From Nitrospiraceae bacterium (GTDB lineage: Bacteria; Nitrospirota; Nitrospiria; Nitrospirales; UBA2166), in assembly GCA_002726235.1 (NCBI GenBank), contig PBSN01000002.1, positions 7,061-71,060 of the forward strand: a DNA stretch of 64,000 bases. The letters are read 5' to 3'. The position numbers were made by a program, and so were the translations under genes. Below, piece after piece: positions 26,951 through 36,634 of this stretch. Position 1 is the stretch's first letter. Every line of letters starts with the position of its first letter. The notes beneath the pieces are model-generated. The model was not told the DNA's origin and ran no database searches. It saw only the letters and a program-made list of their open reading frames with translations.

Positions 26951-27490
26951 TTGACACCAATGCCATCCCCGGAGGTTGTACCAGAAACAGTACTCAGCAA
27001 CCTTCAAGAGACCAAACCAGAGAGCGTCACAATTGTCTGCTTGAGCGGAGACATGGATAAGGCCATGGCGGCATTCATCATCGCCACAGGCGCTGCCTCA
27101 ATGGGCATGAGAGTCACGATGTTCTTCACGTTTTGGGGCCTTAACATGTTACGTCGCAAAGGAAGCACATCAAATGTCAAAGACTGGTTGAGACACCTGT
27201 TTGGTTTACTCAACCGCGGCGGCGCTGACACTCTTCCATTATCGAAATTTCATTTTCTTGGTGCAGGCACAGCCATGATGAAAAAGGTCATGAAGCAAAA
27301 TAAAATGCCAGGGATACCAGAACTGATGGATATCGCTCAAGACTTAGGTGTGCGATTTATCGCCTGTACCACGACGATGGGTCTGTTAGGCATAACCAAA
27401 GACACCTTGATCGAGAGCGTCGATCAGTACGCGGGCGTGGCAACCTACTTAGCAGAGGCCAAAAATGGAAGCGTCAATCTTTTTATCTAA
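26951..27490 (+). CDS. DsrE/DsrF/DrsH-like family protein
   Basis: A 179-residue protein of the DsrE/F-like fold: a nucleotide-binding-like strand (VTIVCLSGDMDKAMAAFIIATGAAS), the MFFTFWGLNMLR segment, and a late cysteine in FIACTTTMGLLG near residue 138. Members trap or relay persulfide sulfur with TusA and rhodaneses. TTG at 26951 is preferred since AAAGGA lies 4 bases upstream; ATG at 26960 is the alternative. It is followed after 24 bases by a TusA-like gene, and a rhodanese lies at 33.5 kb. Confidence 0.88.
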   Translation: MTPMPSPEVVPETVLSNLQETKPESVTIVCLSGDMDKAMAAFIIATGAASMGMRVTMFFTFWGLNMLRRKGSTSNVKDWLRHLFGLLNRGGADTLPLSKFHFLGAGTAMMKKVMKQNKMPGIPELMDIAQDLGVRFIACTTTMGLLGITKDTLIESVDQYAGVATYLAEAKNGSVNLFI

Positions 27491-27514
27491 TATGTAATAT
27501 GAGAGGGCAACTAC

Positions 27515-27772
27515 GTGAGCGTACCTTTTCAAGCAGATGAGCAACTCGACACATTAGGCATGTTTTGTCCAATGCCAATTATCATGACATCAAAGAAATT
27601 TAAACAACTCGAAATCGGCAAGGTCCTGGAAGTCCTGTCGGATGATGAAGGCATCAAGCAAGACATGCCCGCATGGTGTAAGACTACCGGCCAAGAGTTC
27701 ATCGGCCTCGAAGAAAAAGAAGATGGCCTCAGGATGATTTTCAAAACCTTTGTGAGAAAAATAAAGGCATAG
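27515..27772 (+). CDS. TusA-family sulfur carrier protein
   Basis: An 85-residue TusA/SirA-like protein with the family's CPMP motif (Cys about 18) following DTLG, and the ..VLEVLSDDEG.. strand. The active cysteine carries persulfide. Start is GTG at 27515 with GAGGG about 10 bases before. It pairs with the DsrE-like gene directly upstream; together they look like a sulfur-relay module, perhaps for cofactor or tRNA thiolation or for sulfur oxidation. The partner acceptor is not in view. Confidence 0.88.
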   Translation: MSVPFQADEQLDTLGMFCPMPIIMTSKKFKQLEIGKVLEVLSDDEGIKQDMPAWCKTTGQEFIGLEEKEDGLRMIFKTFVRKIKA

Positions 27773-27883
27773 GAATAATGAGTCAAAAAAATAAACGCTA
27801 CTTATCTCTGATCCAACCAATCGTTTTTTCTTCTAGCCCCCTCCTCAGAGTCCAGACCCCCGAACACCGAGTCCGCTCCCCGC

Positions 27884-28435
27884 TCATTCCCCCCGCAGCC
27901 TAAACAACGAAAGCGGTTCAATATTGAACAACAGTGAGGTAAAATTCGTCGGAAAGGTCAGAAGACGCGCATTGTATGCCCGAACTGCTTGGTTATAGTC
28001 AAAACGCTCTTTGTTGATTCGCGTCGCGAGAACATTGAGACTCTCGATCAGGCCCCCAAGCGTAGGATGTGCATTAAGCCGTTCGATGTTATACAGGAAT
28101 ACGGACAAACTCACTCTCGGCAATTCAGTTTCGTTATATGCTTCAATTTGCATTCCACGATCTTGGGCACCTTCCATGATCACTTGCGCATATGCAAGCT
28201 CACCAATGATAGCAGTTTCGTATGGGGCTTCCTTCTTGATGATCGCACGGATATCCAAGATCCCCTCCGTTCGATATCGAAAGAGCTGTTCAATACTAGC
28301 CCATCGCTTTGCTTGTTGCTCATGTAGGCGGTTTAACTCACACGATCCGTCGTACATCCAAATGGCCAACCCTCCGAGCATCGATACAACAACGGCTACA
28401 CTCGTCCAGACTATTGTACTGATCTGCTTTTCCAT
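27884..28435 (-). CDS. lemA: LemA family protein
   Basis: A 183-residue protein with one N-terminal membrane helix (about 8-28) and a long helical domain typical of LemA (short VRAYNARLLTFPTN-type motif near the C-terminus: YNQAVRAYN..L..FPTN..). Family members are membrane-anchored and of unclear role. ATG 28435 is used because the longer frame overlaps the upstream FAD gene. No TPM or HtpX partner is adjacent. Confidence 0.9.
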   Translation of the reverse strand: MEKQISTIVWTSVAVVVSMLGGLAIWMYDGSCELNRLHEQQAKRWASIEQLFRYRTEGILDIRAIIKKEAPYETAIIGELAYAQVIMEGAQDRGMQIEAYNETELPRVSLSVFLYNIERLNAHPTLGGLIESLNVLATRINKERFDYNQAVRAYNARLLTFPTNFTSLLFNIEPLSLFRLRGE

Positions 28436-28455
28436 ATTCGGAACTCCTTGATTCC

Positions 28456-29721
28456 CTATCCTGTCTTCGCCCACCAATCCGGGAGTAACCCAACCGCAAC
28501 GAGTCGGTCCGTCAGGCTAAAAGGTGCTTGTCGCCGTAATCCAGCCGTAGCGGTCAACGCTTGATACCTCAACCTGACATTATCGTCAAGCGTTCGCAAA
28601 ACCCGGTCCACAGCGAATTGGACCACTGGATTCCTTGAATTCCAAAAAAACGTTTGTTCATCACCCAACCGTTGGAGCATCTCCACATGAGGACGCCGCT
28701 CGCGTTCGAACGCTGCCAGCGACGAGCCTGAACAGTCACCTTTGGCAAGACAGTCCTGAACGACCCGTGAACACACTACAGCATCGTGCATCGCCTGCAT
28801 TCTCCCTTGCGATATATGCGGATTCATTGCATGTGCGGCATCACCGATAATCATCGCCCCATCTGTAACCCATGTTGCAGCACGAACCCGAAAACACGGT
28901 CGAAAGATGGTCTGGTCAAGGTGAGTGAGTTGCTTAAGAGGCTGGATGAGACTCGGATCGATCTCCTCCATCGCGTCTTTGATGCGCTGAAAACCCACTG
29001 CGTCTAATGATGCTCTAGTCATATTCGGAAGCAGGTAAAAAAAATAGAGTTGGTCGTTGGGTACGGGGAGGAGTCCAAGGATCTCCCCTTTCCCAATATA
29101 GTAACGAGATCGATGTTCAAAACCTTGAGGGCGATCCAACACTCCGAGCAGATATCCCTCTGGGTATTGATGTACCTGGGAAGAAATGTCTAACGCCATT
29201 CGAACGGCGGAACCAATTCCATCTGCACCAACAACCAATTGGGCTCTAATTTCGTGACTCTGTCCCTCATGTTCCGCCATCACCCCCGTAACAATTTTCC
29301 CATGCCGCATGAGTCCCTTGAATACAGCCCCATACAAAACAGTCAATGTGGTTTCATCGGCAGTGGCATCCAAGACGTGTTGATGAAGCGAGCTGGAAAA
29401 CGCGGTTAACGCAACATTGTATGGTGATGGCAAATCACCGTAATCAAACGCACACAAGCGCCCTTTACCAATGCGGAAAAAATCGAATTGGCGGGTTTGA
29501 TACACGGCATCTTCAGGTAACCCATTGAGAATTCCGAGGTCATCAAGAATCTTTTGACCGTTGGGCTGAAGAATCTCACTCCGAATATCATTCGGAAGCT
29601 GTGAACCACGCTCAAGTATAAGCACATCGATCCCCTGCCGAGCCAGCAAGAGTCCCAAGATTGCCCCTCCACTCCCGGCTCCGACGATAAGAACATCATA
29701 TTTTGTTTTCATAGCACGCAT
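28456..29721 (-). CDS. FAD-dependent monooxygenase/oxidoreductase
   Basis: A 421-residue flavoprotein of the UbiH/PHBH-like group: FAD-binding GAGSGGAILGLLLA near residue 14, a mid GADGIGSAVR motif (the DG motif), and the GDAAHAMNPHISQGRM FAD-ribityl motif near residue 297. These enzymes hydroxylate or dehydrogenate aromatic or isoprenoid substrates. The gene stands before lemA and has 194 bases of divergent space to the acyl-CoA ligase. The substrate cannot be read; a quinone-pathway or carotenoid-type role is possible. Confidence 0.88.
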   Translation of the reverse strand: MRAMKTKYDVLIVGAGSGGAILGLLLARQGIDVLILERGSQLPNDIRSEILQPNGQKILDDLGILNGLPEDAVYQTRQFDFFRIGKGRLCAFDYGDLPSPYNVALTAFSSSLHQHVLDATADETTLTVLYGAVFKGLMRHGKIVTGVMAEHEGQSHEIRAQLVVGADGIGSAVRMALDISSQVHQYPEGYLLGVLDRPQGFEHRSRYYIGKGEILGLLPVPNDQLYFFYLLPNMTRASLDAVGFQRIKDAMEEIDPSLIQPLKQLTHLDQTIFRPCFRVRAATWVTDGAMIIGDAAHAMNPHISQGRMQAMHDAVVCSRVVQDCLAKGDCSGSSLAAFERERRPHVEMLQRLGDEQTFFWNSRNPVVQFAVDRVLRTLDDNVRLRYQALTATAGLRRQAPFSLTDRLVAVGLLPDWWAKTG

Positions 29722-29915
29722 ATTATATCAGCGTCTCAACACGGCGTCGGAGCGATTAAAATTATTTTATCCCACAAATAAGATCACCAGAGATGTATGA
29801 TTGACTCTATGCACAGAAATGTTGTAACAACGCTAGCTGGTAGTACTGTTTGACATGTTTCAATACTAACTTTTCTTAGCGTGCAGTCCTCATACTTTAG
29901 GAAGTTGAACAAGCC

Positions 29916-31592
29916 ATGAGTGATCCGGTTTGGCTCTCTCAATACGAATCTGGCGTTCCTAGAAACATCGAATATCCGGACTGGACGATTGTGCGGTTTC
30001 TGCTCGAATCGGCCTCACAATTTCCTCATCACACCGCGATATCATTTTATGGAAGACCAATAACGTATCGCGAACTCGACAATGTATCAAACCAGTTTGC
30101 GCAGGCATTGATAGGACTCGGGGTAAAAAAAGAAGATCGCGTCGCGATTATGCTGCCAAACATCCCTCAAACGGTCATTGCATACTTTGGCATCCTGAAA
30201 GCTGGTGCACGAATCGTCCATGTAAATCCGTTGTATGTGGAACGGGAATTGGAACATCAGATCAGCGATTCCAAGAGTACAATCATCATTGCGCTCGACC
30301 TGTTTTACGAGAAAATTCGGAACGTGAAATCCAAGACCTCCCTGCAATCCATTATTGTGACCGGCATCCGTGACTACTTGCCGACGATACTTCGCTTTCT
30401 TTACCCGATTAAAGCGAAGAAAAACAAGCAATGGGTCGAAATCAAGAAAGTTCCGCCAGTCTACGATTTCTGGCAGTTGCTCAAAGAGGCAACGTCGGAG
30501 CACCCAAATATCAAGAACAAGCCAGAGGACCTCGCCCTTCTGCAATATACCGGCGGAACAACCGGTGTCTCCAAAGGGGTCATGCTCAGCCATACAAATG
30601 TCGTGGCCAATACACTTCAATGCCAATACTGGATGACAGATCTTCAACCAGGCCAGGAAGTATTTATAGGGGTCCTCCCATATTTTCACGTCTATGGGAT
30701 GAGTACCTCCCAGAACTTGGCGATTTCGCTAGGAGGGACGCAAGTGCTTCTCCCTCGATTCCAGGCGGATGAAGTTTTGAAGGCAATCGAAAAACACCGC
30801 GCCACGGTGTTCTGTGGCATTCAGGCAATGTTCATCGCCATCAATAACCATCCACGCGCGTCGAGTTTTGATCTCTCGTCACTCAAAGTATGTATGAGTG
30901 GAGCCGGCCCGCTTCATGCGGAAGTCCAGAAACGCTTTGAAGACCTGACAGGAGCTAAGTTGATTGAAGGCTATGGGCTGACGGAAAGCGCGCCTGTCAC
31001 CCATTGCAACCCGTGCCGAGGCACTCGCAAGCAAGGCTCCATTGGAGTGCCATTTCCAGACACCAGTGCGCGCATCGTCGATATTGAAACCGGAAATGAA
31101 ACGGTTTCACCCGGCAACATCGGTGAGCTAATCATCTCCGGGCCACAAGTGATGGCCGGGTACTGGAATCAGCCGGAGGAAACCAAAAACACGATTCGGG
31201 ATGGATGGCTCTATACAGGTGATTCCGCGAAAATGGATGAAGATGGGTTTTTCTATATCGTCGACCGCAAAAAGGACATGATTAAATCCGGCGGGGAAAA
31301 TGTGTACCCGCGGGAATTAGAAGAAGTACTGTTCCGCCATCCCAAGATCAAGGATGTCGTCGTGGTAGGACTCCCGCACAGTTTGCGTGACGAAGCCATT
31401 AAAGCGTACGTTGTCCTTAAGGATGGTGAACACGCAACGGATGCTGAGATTTTGAATTTCTGTCGGGAAAATCTCGCAAAATTCAAAGTCCCGCGCTGGG
31501 TAGAGTTTCGCGCCGCATTGCCGAAGAATCTGGTGGGAAAAGTCTTGCGACGGACCTTGCGCGAAGAAGAGTTGGCGAAAAAGAAACAGTGA
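29916..31592 (+). CDS. Long-chain fatty acid-CoA ligase
   Basis: A 558-residue AMP-forming acyl-CoA synthetase. The ATP-binding P-loop YTGGTTGVSKG lies near residue 211, GYGLTE near 351, the YTGDSAKMDEDG hinge region near 430, and the GGENVYPRE, with the C-terminal lysine in GKVLRRTLRE. It activates fatty acids for lipid use or beta-oxidation. It has no membrane segment and FadD-like length. Its stop overlaps the GTG start of the S9 peptidase (GTGA), so they are co-translated. Confidence 0.93.
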   Translation: MSDPVWLSQYESGVPRNIEYPDWTIVRFLLESASQFPHHTAISFYGRPITYRELDNVSNQFAQALIGLGVKKEDRVAIMLPNIPQTVIAYFGILKAGARIVHVNPLYVERELEHQISDSKSTIIIALDLFYEKIRNVKSKTSLQSIIVTGIRDYLPTILRFLYPIKAKKNKQWVEIKKVPPVYDFWQLLKEATSEHPNIKNKPEDLALLQYTGGTTGVSKGVMLSHTNVVANTLQCQYWMTDLQPGQEVFIGVLPYFHVYGMSTSQNLAISLGGTQVLLPRFQADEVLKAIEKHRATVFCGIQAMFIAINNHPRASSFDLSSLKVCMSGAGPLHAEVQKRFEDLTGAKLIEGYGLTESAPVTHCNPCRGTRKQGSIGVPFPDTSARIVDIETGNETVSPGNIGELIISGPQVMAGYWNQPEETKNTIRDGWLYTGDSAKMDEDGFFYIVDRKKDMIKSGGENVYPRELEEVLFRHPKIKDVVVVGLPHSLRDEAIKAYVVLKDGEHATDAEILNFCRENLAKFKVPRWVEFRAALPKNLVGKVLRRTLREEELAKKKQ

Positions 31593-33478
31593 CAAAAACC
31601 ATTCGCCCCTACGGTCTCTGGTCCAGCCCAATCACTCCGGAATACCTGTCGCATGGAAAGCGCCTCATGGAGGTTGGGTGGGACTCTGATGGACACATCC
31701 TCGTCTGGCTTGAAGAACGATCTGACCGCGGAGTCCTTGTCTGTGTCAACGATGATGGACAGGCACCTCGAGACCTCACCAATACCCTCTCTGTACGAGC
31801 GAAAGTCGGGTATGGCGGTGGAGAATTTACCGTTGGACATGGGCATGTCTATTTTGCGGAACAATCGGGATGTCTCTATCGACAGTCGGTAACATCTGGT
31901 ACCGCAAAACCCTTACTTGCGTCTTTTGGCCACGCAACTTCACCATGCCTATCTCATGATGGAGCATGGTTGCTCTACATCCATTCCTATGAAGGCACTG
32001 ATGTCATTGCAATCGTTGATTCTGAAGGAACACAATGGCCACAAAAGCTAGCAAGCGGTGCCGACTTCTATATGCAGCCTTGCTGGCACCCCACGGGAAG
32101 ATGGCTGACGTGGATCGAATGGGACCATCCTCAAATGCCCTGGGATGGAACGCGATTGATGCTGGCACAAGTTGTTACTGAGAATGATCACTTCCCACGT
32201 CTTCTGAAGCCCTCTATCATTGCCGGTGATACCAACACCGGAATCTTTCAGCCAACGTTTTCACCTGATGGAATGTCAATCGCCTACATTTCAGACCAGA
32301 ACGGATGGAGCAATCTGTGGATCTATGATGTTAATCAAAAGACGCACCGATGCCTGATCGATGAACCGGCTGACTTGGGAGTCCCCGCGTGGACTCAAGG
32401 ACGACGGACGTTTGGCTTTCGCCATGATGGACAATACATCTATTTTCTGCGGAACGAGCGCGGTCGGTGGAAACCTGGCACGGTTGAGATCGCAAGTGGG
32501 AAGACTTTCAACCTCACAGCGTTATCTGACTATGAGTCCTTTGGACAACTCGCTGTATCACCAACCAACCCAACGATTGCCTTTATCGGATCAGCAGGGA
32601 CGATTCCACCACGCGTTCTCACATACACATCCGATGCTGAAATCCAAATCCATACGCGAGCCACAGATGAGACACTTGCCACAGAGCGCCTTTCACGACC
32701 TGAGCCAATCGAGTGGGCGACCCCTTCCGGTGGAACAATTCACGGAATTTATTATCCGCCGACCAATCAAGACTTTGATGGACACGATCGCCCACCAGCA
32801 ATCATCCAAATTCATGGCGGCCCGACAGGACAACGCGACACCAGCTTTAGCCTCGCAAACCAATTTTTTTCAACGCGCGGATACGCGGTGCTCGAAGTGA
32901 ATTATCGCGGAAGCACGGGATACGGAAAAGCATACCGCCAAGCCCTGAATAGGCAGTGGGGCATCTACGATGTTGAAGATGCGATAAGCGGGGCACAACA
33001 CCTGATTGACTACGGTTTAGCGCATCCAAAACGACTGGTTATCATGGGTGGGAGCGCTGGGGGCTATACTGTTTTACGCGCCTTAACCACTCGGCCAAGA
33101 TTTTTCAAAGCAGGAATTTGTCTCTACGGCATCTCCAATCTGTTCACCCTTGATGCCGAAACCCACAAGTTCGAATCCCATTATCTCGAATCTCTCATCG
33201 GCCCATTACCCGAAGCAAGCGCAATCTACCAGGAACGATCACCGCTCTTTTCAGTAGGGAATATTCGCGACTCCCTTGCAATCTTTCAAGGGGAAGAAGA
33301 CAGGGTAGTTCCGAAGGATCAGGCTGAGTTAGTAGTAAGCGCGCTCAAACAGCACGGAGTTTCCTATGAATACCACCTTTACGAGGGAGAGGGGCACGGA
33401 TGGAGAAAAGCCGAAACGGTGACGAAATTTTATACTGCTGTTGAAGCGTTTCTCAGACAGCACGTCGTGTTTTCATAA
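31589..33478 (+). CDS. S9 family prolyl-oligopeptidase-like peptidase
   Basis: A 629-residue protein with an N-terminal beta-propeller (about 30-370, PD40-like repeats such as PTFSPDGMSIAYISDQNGW) and a C-terminal alpha/beta-hydrolase peptidase: IIQIHGGP oxyanion region, the catalytic serine in GGSAGGYTV near residue 489, Asp in GEEDRVVP near 570 and His in GEGHGW near 602. It cleaves short peptides or acylated peptides. Start is GTG 31589 overlapping the acyl-CoA ligase stop. No signal peptide is seen. Confidence 0.93.
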   Translation: MTKTIRPYGLWSSPITPEYLSHGKRLMEVGWDSDGHILVWLEERSDRGVLVCVNDDGQAPRDLTNTLSVRAKVGYGGGEFTVGHGHVYFAEQSGCLYRQSVTSGTAKPLLASFGHATSPCLSHDGAWLLYIHSYEGTDVIAIVDSEGTQWPQKLASGADFYMQPCWHPTGRWLTWIEWDHPQMPWDGTRLMLAQVVTENDHFPRLLKPSIIAGDTNTGIFQPTFSPDGMSIAYISDQNGWSNLWIYDVNQKTHRCLIDEPADLGVPAWTQGRRTFGFRHDGQYIYFLRNERGRWKPGTVEIASGKTFNLTALSDYESFGQLAVSPTNPTIAFIGSAGTIPPRVLTYTSDAEIQIHTRATDETLATERLSRPEPIEWATPSGGTIHGIYYPPTNQDFDGHDRPPAIIQIHGGPTGQRDTSFSLANQFFSTRGYAVLEVNYRGSTGYGKAYRQALNRQWGIYDVEDAISGAQHLIDYGLAHPKRLVIMGGSAGGYTVLRALTTRPRFFKAGICLYGISNLFTLDAETHKFESHYLESLIGPLPEASAIYQERSPLFSVGNIRDSLAIFQGEEDRVVPKDQAELVVSALKQHGVSYEYHLYEGEGHGWRKAETVTKFYTAVEAFLRQHVVFS

Positions 33479-33509
33479 TCACTCCGAACTCCCGAGCATG
33501 CCACCCACA

Positions 33510-34343
33510 CTATGTTTCAATTGGCAGTGAGAAATCACGACTCCATTCCCACCATGAGCCAGTGTAGTTCCGCACTTTCGAGTATCCAGCGAATTGAAAC
33601 ACCGTTAATAACCAGGCTGATCGAACACCTCCCGTACAATAGCAGATAATTTCCTGATCTTCAGTCAGTGTGTTTTCTCGAAAGACCCGCTGTAGTTCTT
33701 CGCGCGATTTGATCGAGGCATCTTCATTAAAAAACTGATCCCACGGAATATTGATGGCCAATGGCACATGTCCACCACGTGGAATCCCCGGTCCCACCGC
33801 ACCGTTATATTCTTTCGAACTACGCGCATCGATCACCACATGGGATTTGAGACATGTGCCCTCTGCACGCGAACCGACCAATGTTTTCATTTCATCCTTC
33901 AAAACGATAAGCTCCGGACGTACGCTAGCTTTAAATGCTGACGAATCCGGATTCGCAAATCCTATTTCAGTTTTCCGGCCCTCACGTTTCCACTTCACCC
34001 ACCCGCCATCCAACACCTGTACATTCTGATGCCCTAGATAGGAAAGCATCCAATAGATCCTTCCGTCAGAGCCCCACGAATCAAAGGGATCGGTATAGAC
34101 AACTACGCGATTCTCATTTCCAATTCCAAGCGCACTTAGCTTTTCCTCCAAACAACTTGTCTGTGGATCGAGTAGGCCCTTAATATCAGAATCGGGATCG
34201 CTGAAATCACGCCACTCGGTTTGTACCGCGCCAAAAATGTGTCCGGCGACAAATTCGAGTTTCGGCCGCACATCGACAACAACCAATCCAGGCAATCCAA
34301 GGTCCTTCTCAAGATCCTCAGTGGTCACAAACAGTGATGCCAT
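33510..34343 (-). CDS. Thiosulfate/3-mercaptopyruvate sulfurtransferase (rhodanese)
   Basis: A 277-residue two-domain rhodanese. The first domain is inactive-looking; the second carries the active-site loop ICYCTGGVRSAW with the catalytic Cys about residue 235. It transfers sulfane sulfur, for example from thiosulfate to cyanide or a thiol acceptor. The ATG at 34343 follows GGAGGG by 7 bases. It lies downstream of the multihaem cytochrome and HDAC genes in the same direction, 19 bases from the cytochrome stop. Confidence 0.93.
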   Translation of the reverse strand: MASLFVTTEDLEKDLGLPGLVVVDVRPKLEFVAGHIFGAVQTEWRDFSDPDSDIKGLLDPQTSCLEEKLSALGIGNENRVVVYTDPFDSWGSDGRIYWMLSYLGHQNVQVLDGGWVKWKREGRKTEIGFANPDSSAFKASVRPELIVLKDEMKTLVGSRAEGTCLKSHVVIDARSSKEYNGAVGPGIPRGGHVPLAINIPWDQFFNEDASIKSREELQRVFRENTLTEDQEIICYCTGGVRSAWLLTVFQFAGYSKVRNYTGSWWEWSRDFSLPIET

Positions 34344-34362
34344 TTCATTCCCTCCAAAAACA

Positions 34363-35661
34363 CTAACCTTGCTCATTGTCCTCATGGCAACCAAGTCGAT
34401 ACGCTGCCACGAGTTCCGCGTGGTTCACATTATATGTACCCTCTACCGTCTCGGGGAATGGCCCGCTGAGTGGAATCTCTCGCTCAAAAACCGGGAAGTT
34501 GTACGGATCGTTCCCGGTTAGACCATATTTGTCGCGCAACATTTGGTTCTGCGCATCGGTCTGAATGTGGTAGGTGACCACCGTGCGAAGCGTGATGGGT
34601 CCTTCCGCACCACCCAGTTGAGGCATTCGATATCGAAAGCGATAGTTGCGACTTTGGAGCGGCTTCAGCCGATTATCCCACACCTCCCAGATAACCGGCT
34701 GCCACAGAATCCAACGTCCCATGGTATGGGATTGAGCCTCTAACACGTTGCCCGCTTGATCAACAATTTCAAAATCGAAGGTAAAGTGCCGGTCAGGATC
34801 ACCAGTTGGCAGTTTGTGCCCAGCCCCGGAGTTGGTAATTTCCATTAAAAACTCAACTTCCTGTCCGGAAGGCAACTCGGGAGGATCAGCGGTAAGTTTT
34901 ATCGTAATGGCACGTTTGACCTGCTCAGGGTCATGTCCCCCTCTCCAGAGATGTTTTCGTCCTTTTCGCATTGGGCCGCCAGTCGCGACCGGTCGTTCGA
35001 CCGCAGGCATATGGCACGTCTGGCAAATGTATCCTTGATTGAAGTAATGCTCCCCTTCAAACTCCGGATATGTTCCGCATGGCCCAGCACGGTAAAACTG
35101 AAATGGCCCTGACGGCACCTGATGACATCGATAGCACAAATCCATCGACCGGTAGATGGGATCGTACATCGTCGGATGTGGCGCATCAGAGTCTTCATAA
35201 GGACCAAGAATGACGCCATCTCGAACATGGCAGGCAGCACAGGTGATACCTTCGTGCTGAAACTCTGGATCGTAATTTGGATTGGGCATCTTCACCGCTT
35301 TCTCGACGCGATCCCTTGGAATATCGATGATAAGTTCTGGCTGTTGATTTTCAAGCGGAGTATGACAATTCAAACAAATCCAAATATTGTTATCCCGCTT
35401 CCAATACGCTTGGAAGAAAGGATCATCAAATGCTTGGGCATGAATAGAGGTCTTCCACTCTTCATAAATCGCTTGGTGACATTTCCCACACGACTCAGCC
35501 TTGAGACTATCAATCCCTTCAGGAACTTGCTGAAAAGGTATCGCCTGCGCAAAATCATCGCGGAGGCCAAAGATCACCACCGGACGAAGTTCGGTGTAAA
35601 AAATATACACACCACCCCCAAGAAGACCGACAATCCCAAGTGTCAACAATCCACGTTTCAA
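34363..35661 (-). CDS. Pentahaem cytochrome c, membrane-anchored, TTG start
   Basis: A 432-residue protein with an N-terminal hydrophobic anchor (about 3-24) and five CxxCH haem sites at about Cys58, Cys96, Cys141, Cys176 and Cys213, all within the first half; the second half (about 240-420) looks like beta-sandwich. It resembles the cytochrome c-554-type family, which shuttles electrons between the membrane and periplasm. The TTG at 35661 begins right after the HDAC stop at 35664, in a GATGGA context; a longer frame from 35742 would overlap HDAC by 79 bases. The electron partner is unknown. Confidence 0.85.
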   Translation of the reverse strand: MKRGLLTLGIVGLLGGGVYIFYTELRPVVIFGLRDDFAQAIPFQQVPEGIDSLKAESCGKCHQAIYEEWKTSIHAQAFDDPFFQAYWKRDNNIWICLNCHTPLENQQPELIIDIPRDRVEKAVKMPNPNYDPEFQHEGITCAACHVRDGVILGPYEDSDAPHPTMYDPIYRSMDLCYRCHQVPSGPFQFYRAGPCGTYPEFEGEHYFNQGYICQTCHMPAVERPVATGGPMRKGRKHLWRGGHDPEQVKRAITIKLTADPPELPSGQEVEFLMEITNSGAGHKLPTGDPDRHFTFDFEIVDQAGNVLEAQSHTMGRWILWQPVIWEVWDNRLKPLQSRNYRFRYRMPQLGGAEGPITLRTVVTYHIQTDAQNQMLRDKYGLTGNDPYNFPVFEREIPLSGPFPETVEGTYNVNHAELVAAYRLGCHEDNEQG

Positions 35662-35663
35662 AA

Positions 35664-36614
35664 CTATGTTTCCATCAAAACCTGGATATGCCGATAAATG
35701 GATTTCGCAATCGATTCGAGGTGATAGCCTCCCTCGAGGCAAGAGATTATTCGCCCACCTGCATACTCCTCGGCAATCCCTTTCACAATACGCGAAAGTT
35801 GCGCATACCCTTCTTCCGTCAGTCTCATATTCGCAAGCGAATCATTTCGGTGAGCATCAAACCCGGCCGAGATGAGAACCGCATCCGGCTCAAATTCTTT
35901 TGCCGCCGGAATCAGTCTACTATTGAATGCCTCGATATATTCTTTGTCCCCGCTTCCCGCCCTCATTGGAACGTTAATCGTCGAACCTAAGCCCGCTCCA
36001 AGGCCCTGTTCTGACTCCCCTCCAGTCCCTGGGTAGAAAGGATACTGATGGGCACTAAAAAACAAGACAGAGGGATCTTTGTAAAACGCCTCTTGAGTTC
36101 CGTTGCCATGGTGAACATCCCAATCGACAATGAGAATCTTCCTGAGACCGTAGCGTTTCTGAAAATAGCGAGCGCCAATCGCCACATTATTAAAGAAACA
36201 AAAGCCCATCGCACGTGTCGGTTCGGCATGATGCCCGGGAGGACGAATGGCACAAAATACTGAGCGCACCGTACCATTCATTACGGCATCGATCCCTGCA
36301 AGAACCCCACTAACGGCCAGAAACGCCACTTGGAGGGAATCTTGTGACATCGGAGTGTCCCCGTCGACATATGCGAGATCATCTCCGACTTGGGTCCCCA
36401 CAGCACGCAATGACGCCACATGTTGCGGAGAATGCACACTCGTAATCCAGAATTCGTCCGCAGGCTCCGGCTCAATCAGTGTTAGTTTTTCCGTCAGTCG
36501 CTCTTCCTCAAGCAGTGACATAATCGAAGTAAGCCGCTCCGGCCGCTCTGGATGCATGTGACCTGTTTTATGCTTCAAAAAATCAGGATGATAGACAAGT
36601 CCGACATTCGCCAT
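35664..36614 (-). CDS. Histone-deacetylase-family (acetoin-utilisation-like) zinc hydrolase
   Basis: A 316-residue zinc-dependent deacylase. Family motifs are seen: HPERPERL, RPPGHHAEPTRAMGFCFFNN with the catalytic His pair, VDWDVHHGNGTQ with zinc ligands, ISAGFDAH, and LEGGYHL. It may act on acetylpolyamines, acetylated proteins or acetoin-related thioesters. It starts the operon HDAC-cytochrome-rhodanese and is divergent from a hypothetical gene 21 bases away. No acuA or acuB partner lies alongside, so the acetoin role is less likely. Confidence 0.93.
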   Translation of the reverse strand: MANVGLVYHPDFLKHKTGHMHPERPERLTSIMSLLEEERLTEKLTLIEPEPADEFWITSVHSPQHVASLRAVGTQVGDDLAYVDGDTPMSQDSLQVAFLAVSGVLAGIDAVMNGTVRSVFCAIRPPGHHAEPTRAMGFCFFNNVAIGARYFQKRYGLRKILIVDWDVHHGNGTQEAFYKDPSVLFFSAHQYPFYPGTGGESEQGLGAGLGSTINVPMRAGSGDKEYIEAFNSRLIPAAKEFEPDAVLISAGFDAHRNDSLANMRLTEEGYAQLSRIVKGIAEEYAGGRIISCLEGGYHLESIAKSIYRHIQVLMET

Positions 36615-36634
36615 ACAATCATGCTCCTCGATTC

